From positions 1-46,571 of the forward strand of contig CALMLO010000022.1 in assembly GCA_937868095.1 (NCBI GenBank): DNA of 46,571 nucleotides. The letters run 5' to 3'. Positions 43,396 to 46,571 of this stretch are shown here, in pieces (positions within the stretch are counted from its first letter, which is position 1; the number at the start of each line of letters is the position of its first letter). A model generated the notes under the pieces. The model saw nothing but the letters and a program-made list of their open reading frames with translations. It did no database searches and was not told the origin of the DNA. Both the position numbers and the translations under genes were made by a program. Origin of the DNA: an uncultured Phycisphaerales bacterium (lineage in GTDB: Bacteria; Planctomycetota; Phycisphaerae; Sedimentisphaerales; Anaerohalosphaeraceae).

Positions 43396-44583
43396 ATGAG
43401 CAGCCAACCCTCTACAATCCTGCTGATCGGCCGCCCTCAAGAAGCTCTGCGGAATCCGGACGCCCTGGACGCAATGACAGTCTGCAAATCTATCTTAGAA
43501 GGCATTGAACAGGCCCAATCAACCCGGTTCGACACAATCGCCGTGGTGATTTCCAATATTCAGGGGCAAATCCGCCAGGCACTGGAAGCACTTCGGCTCA
43601 GCAGCCCTCATGCTCGCATCATTCTGCTGGCAAAAATGCTCGAAGAACCGCTGGCTCGTGAGCTGACAGACGGCTTTACCTTCATACCAGCCGCTGCCGA
43701 TGATTATTTGATTTGCCCTATCCGTGTCGAAGAGCTTCGGCCTCCCGCTGCTCAGTCAAACTCTCCAGCGGCACTAACAAGCGAACGAGAGCGGGAATAC
43801 CAAGAACGAATTCGACAGCTCGAAATCCTCGCCACGCAAGATGATTTGACAGGTCTGAAAAACCGACGATATCTCAATCAGTTCCTTATCCAGGTGCTGG
43901 CACTGGCAAGGCAGTACCGCTTTCCTGTAACGCTGCTGCTGTTTGATATTGATAATTTTAAGCAGTACAATGATCAGTTTGGCCATTCGGTCGGAGATAA
44001 GGTTCTGATGCAGGCCGGTGAGATGATTCGGCATTGCTGCCGGGTCCACGATGTCGTTGCCCGAATCGGAGGAGATGAATTTGCCGTTGTCTTCTGGGAC
44101 CTGCCGGAGAAAAAAACAGCGTCTTCTGTCCCGCCTCAAGGAACAGAGCGTCGACAGCAGCAAGCCAAACCTCCGCGAGAGCCGATTTTTATGGCGGAGC
44201 GATTTCGAAAGGAAATTGCAGCCGCTCGGTTTGCCTTTCTTGGGCCCCAGGGACGGGGGCGGCTGACCATCAGCGGCGGGCTTGCTTCCTTCCCCGAAGA
44301 CGGCAAGACCGCTGAAGAACTTCTGAATCGCGCCGACCAGGCCCTTTTTGAAGCCAAAAGACAAGGAAAAAACAAAATTATGATTATCGGGGATAAAAAC
44401 AGCAATTATACCTCTGCATCAAAAGAAGGGGCCTCTTCTTCTCCATCTGCAGCGTCTGACAAAACTCAAAAGACTGACACCTCCACCCAAGACCAGCCGG
44501 CAGACGAGTTAAAAGAAACAGACTCAATCTCCTCAAGCCAGTCCCCCTCTTCCCGCCCCGCCTCGCCGGAGAACAAACTATAA
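43396..44583 (+). CDS. diguanylate cyclase with degenerate receiver-like N-terminus
   Basis: A 395-residue cytoplasmic protein expected to make cyclic di-GMP from two GTP. The N-terminal part (1-115) has receiver-like strands (STILLIGR, DTIAVVIS, RIILLAK, DDYLICPIR) but no clear phosphorylation Asp. A coiled linker near 128-145 leads to the GGDEF domain (about 146-332): DDLTGLKNRRYL, DIDNFKQYND, and the active site RIGGDEF at 223-229. The inhibitory I-site RVHD (216-219) lies exactly five residues before GGDEF. About 30 extra charged residues after FWDLPEKK and a Ser-rich tail (333-395) are unusual. The stop overlaps the convergent phosphatase gene by six bases. Confidence 0.9.
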   Translation: MSSQPSTILLIGRPQEALRNPDALDAMTVCKSILEGIEQAQSTRFDTIAVVISNIQGQIRQALEALRLSSPHARIILLAKMLEEPLARELTDGFTFIPAAADDYLICPIRVEELRPPAAQSNSPAALTSEREREYQERIRQLEILATQDDLTGLKNRRYLNQFLIQVLALARQYRFPVTLLLFDIDNFKQYNDQFGHSVGDKVLMQAGEMIRHCCRVHDVVARIGGDEFAVVFWDLPEKKTASSVPPQGTERRQQQAKPPREPIFMAERFRKEIAAARFAFLGPQGRGRLTISGGLASFPEDGKTAEELLNRADQALFEAKRQGKNKIMIIGDKNSNYTSASKEGASSSPSAASDKTQKTDTSTQDQPADELKETDSISSSQSPSSRPASPENKL

Positions 44584-45456
44584 GAGAGACGCCAGCGGAA
44601 CTACCCCCTCACTGAGCATCTCAATATTATAAAATCGACCCAATTCAAAAGTAAGCAGGCAGCCATGACTATGTTCGGAGGCCAGAATTATCGTATTGTC
44701 ACCAACAATAGCCCAGCCCTCATCCTGCGGCTGGTGGCCCAGTACAAAAAGATCGACATCCAGCCGCTGAGCCATTTTTTGAAGTGCCTGCGGGCTTTGG
44801 CGTCGGCCCCACGTTAAAAGATAAACCGGATTCGGCCGCTGCGTATCTTCCACGGTATAGGGACGTTCGAAAATGCTGATATCAAATGTGTCCACATACG
44901 GATCAGCAGGCAAAGAATGCGAAATCCAGATTTTATTGGGGGTTCTGACAGCCAGCGGCTGAGAAAGGAGATAATACACCATCGCCTGATGAACCGGCCC
45001 GAAATATTCCTTGTATTCTCTTTTCATTGCATCCTGCATCGCCAGATTCAGCTCCCGCCCGTTTTTCATCACGGTTCCCTCGTTGATGACAGCAGTATCA
45101 TGATTGCCCAGGAGAATATGAACCTGACCCGGATAGAGCAATTTATAGCCGATTACATCCTGCAGCAAACGATAGGACAGGCAGCCCCCATAATTATCTT
45201 CCGGCCCTCCATGGATGATTTCCTGAAAAATGACATGCGTTTCAGGGTGATTCTCAAGATCGGCATAGTTGACAATCTTCTCAAAATGGCGCCGATGACC
45301 ATGCAAATCCCCCGCGACAATGACCCGGCCTTTCTCCGGCAGAACAATCACGTTACCCTGTCGATAGGGATCGGACTGATTGGCCTCAGCCCCCTTTCGG
45401 TACAGCTGTATTGCCTGCTGATGCATGAGTCTGCAAACGTGCTCCAAAGACTTCAC
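44578..45456 (-). CDS. PPP-type serine/threonine phosphatase-like metallophosphoesterase
   Basis: A 292-residue metallophosphoesterase with the metal-binding motifs GDLHGH (49-54) and GNHD (117-120), and later histidines in WISHSLP and VLGHQPQ. The middle motif, GDxVDRG in classical protein phosphatases, is altered to a segment with HGGPEDNYGG, so substrate preference may differ. The listed start is a GTG inside the 3' end of the kinase gene, giving a 71-base overlap in another frame; the ATG at 45424-45426 (overlap 41 bases) is an alternative, and neither has a strong ribosome site, which suggests coupling to the kinase. It likely reverses phosphorylation by that kinase. Confidence 0.85.
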   Translation of the reverse strand: MKSLEHVCRLMHQQAIQLYRKGAEANQSDPYRQGNVIVLPEKGRVIVAGDLHGHRRHFEKIVNYADLENHPETHVIFQEIIHGGPEDNYGGCLSYRLLQDVIGYKLLYPGQVHILLGNHDTAVINEGTVMKNGRELNLAMQDAMKREYKEYFGPVHQAMVYYLLSQPLAVRTPNKIWISHSLPADPYVDTFDISIFERPYTVEDTQRPNPVYLLTWGRRQSPQALQKMAQRLDVDLFVLGHQPQDEGWAIVGDNTIILASEHSHGCLLTFELGRFYNIEMLSEGVVPLASLL

Positions 45457-46267
45457 GTATCATCAAATCCAAACGCGCAATAATTTCAGACATACTGGAA
45501 GGTCTGTCTCCCGGACGCTCTCTGACACACTCCATCACCAGATCGGACAAGGCCTGAGGAATCTTTTTATAAATCTCGTGGGGGGATTTGAAGCCCGTCG
45601 TGACAGGTACAGAAAAGCCGTATTCATTCTTCTTGGGAATCAGCGTCGGCACATTTTTCCCCGTCAGGGCCCAATACATCGTCGCCCCCAGATTAAAAAT
45701 ATCTGTCCGATGGCTCAGAGGTTCTCGGCGGACCTGCTCAGGAGCAATGTAGTCCGGGGTGCCTTGAATCCTCTTTTTAATCTCCCCAATCCTGCAGCTT
45801 TGCCCCAAGTCAATAATTTTAATAGCCCCTTTTCTACTAAAAAGGATATTGTTGGGCTTGATATCGCAGTGAACATACCCCTTCTGATGCATGGCATTCA
45901 GGCCGGTGGCTACCATTCGAAAGATCAGAAGGACATCCCCCAAACTCAAACCCGGCAATTCTTCCAGACTTTGTCCGTCAAAATATTCCATTGAGAGCAG
46001 GAGCTCATGCGTCCTCAGCAGTTTTCGCTTTCGGATAATCTTATAGCATTTTCGAACATAAGGATGATCAATCTTGCGGCTGACCTTGTATTCCGTCTCC
46101 ATCTGCTCAAAAATTCGAAGGTCTTCAGGCGTCTCAAGAACCGACCGCTTGACGGCCACTGTCTGGCCGGATTCTTCATCGAGGGCCAGATAAATCACAC
46201 TTCGGGCCCCTGTCCCGATTTTTTTTATAATCGTAAAACCATCAATGTCGATTTTTTCAATCGGCAT
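45386..46267 (-). CDS. eukaryotic-like serine/threonine protein kinase
   Basis: A 293-residue cytoplasmic kinase domain without transmembrane or sensor parts. Visible motifs: glycine loop IGTGARSVIYLA (17-28), VAVK with Lys40, the catalytic loop YVHCDIKPNNIL (131-142) with Asp135, Lys137 and Asn140, the metal motif IIDLG (151-155, DLG for the usual DFG), and GTPDYIAPEQ (169-178). HCD replaces HRD, so the Arg that contacts an activation-loop phosphate is absent and the kinase may be active without loop phosphorylation. AAGGA precedes the ATG. It is followed by, and overlaps, the phosphatase gene, forming a kinase/phosphatase pair. Confidence 0.92.
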   Translation of the reverse strand: MPIEKIDIDGFTIIKKIGTGARSVIYLALDEESGQTVAVKRSVLETPEDLRIFEQMETEYKVSRKIDHPYVRKCYKIIRKRKLLRTHELLLSMEYFDGQSLEELPGLSLGDVLLIFRMVATGLNAMHQKGYVHCDIKPNNILFSRKGAIKIIDLGQSCRIGEIKKRIQGTPDYIAPEQVRREPLSHRTDIFNLGATMYWALTGKNVPTLIPKKNEYGFSVPVTTGFKSPHEIYKKIPQALSDLVMECVRERPGDRPSSMSEIIARLDLMIREVFGARLQTHASAGNTAVPKGG

Positions 46268-46367
46268 CTTCGCAAGTCCTTCTTATAAAATCACTTACAT
46301 TTTTCTTGACCCGGAGAATCAAAACACACCTTCTCCCTGTTTCTGTTTATTGAAAACCCTAAGGGAA

Positions 46368-46396
46368 AGTATAGTCTCCCATAGGTCTGTTGTCCA
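46368..46396 (-). promoter_or_regulatory. promoter of the kinase/phosphatase pair
   Basis: On the minus strand TGGACA (46391-46396), 17 bases, TATACT (46368-46373), each one mismatch from consensus, with a leader of about 95 bases to the kinase ATG. Confidence 0.55.
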
Positions 46397-46452
46397 GCAG
46401 GAGTTTTTCATTTACAGCAATTAACAAAAATTATAATTTTGACCTCTTTGCC

Positions 46453-46481
46453 TTGACAAACAAATTAAAAATGGCAAAATG
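46453..46481 (+). promoter_or_regulatory. candidate promoter of tRNA-Asn
   Basis: A perfect TTGACA (46453-46458) lies 40 bases upstream of the tRNA. The -10 is poor (AAAATG or CAAAAT near 46475-46481), so only the -35 is persuasive. Confidence 0.4.
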
Positions 46482-46498
46482 TTACTTTAATATCTGAA

Positions 46499-46571
46499 TC
46501 CCCGATAGCTCAATCGGTAGAGCGAGCGGCTGTTAACCGCTAGGTCGCAGGTTCGAGCCCTGCTCGGGGAG
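46499..46571 (+). tRNA. tRNA-Asn (anticodon GTT)
   Basis: Complete cloverleaf: acceptor TCCCCGA/TCGGGGA, D arm GCTC/GAGC, anticodon stem AGCGG/CCGCT around the loop CTGTTAA (anticodon GTT), T arm GCAGG/CCTGC with TTCGAGC, discriminator G as the last base of the window. Any encoded CCA would lie outside. Confidence 0.97.

Overview
The window looks like chromosomal DNA of an anaerobic, polysaccharide-degrading planctomycete, most likely of the Phycisphaerae/Sedimentisphaerales type. This is an inference from gene content: a GH16 enzyme carrying a duplicated EF-hand (dockerin-like) module, several exported glycoside hydrolases, a single-chain pyruvate:ferredoxin oxidoreductase, an exosortase/EpsI pair in an exopolysaccharide operon, and HEAT and TPR proteins. 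No rRNA is present, so the taxonomy is not proven. The window runs from a tRNA-Thr (minus, cut at its 3' end) to a complete tRNA-Asn (plus).

1-11.6 kb: a secreted HEAT-repeat protein and a small coiled-coil lipoprotein (minus), then an L-arabinose block. An exported GH51 arabinofuranosidase (plus) faces a minus-strand operon galM - Na+/sugar symporter - araB - araD. The operon has a clear promoter (TTGACA-17-TAATCT) followed immediately by a palindromic operator candidate. The enzymes fit release of arabinose outside, mutarotation, Na+-driven uptake, phosphorylation and epimerisation to D-xylulose-5-P. The isomerase araA is not in the window.

11.7-24.5 kb: a TlpA-like thioredoxin and a clan GH-A glycoside hydrolase, then a LacI-type repressor - GH94-like phosphorylase - GH16 glucanase operon. 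Its promoter matches the sigma-70 consensus exactly and overlaps nothing but a LacI-type operator just downstream, so autoregulation is likely. The enzyme pair suggests use of a beta-glucan, possibly beta-1,3-linked. A minus-strand ABC importer (lipoprotein binding protein, fused double permease, ATPase) converges on it.

24.5-30.2 kb: a processive GT2 polysaccharide synthase preceded by a leader of about 215 nt with a multi-stem RNA fold that I cannot assign to a known riboswitch class, then nifJ (PFOR) with its own promoter and a strong intrinsic terminator.

30.2-42.7 kb: a lipoprotein of unknown function, a 300-nt leader, and a tight operon: Wza-like export lipoprotein with a large insertion, exosortase, EpsI-like protein, a 1571-residue membrane-anchored TPR protein, a Wzz/BY-kinase fusion and a sugar-nucleotide epimerase. 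It resembles exosortase-linked exopolysaccharide loci. No exosortase substrate, flippase or polymerase is seen here.

42.9-46.6 kb: signalling genes. Two adjacent proteins have receiver-like folds that lack phospho-acceptor residues, the second fused to an apparently active GGDEF domain. A minus-strand Ser/Thr kinase and PPP-type phosphatase overlap by 71 nt. Both signalling sets lie beside the exopolysaccharide operon and may control it, but this is inference from position only.
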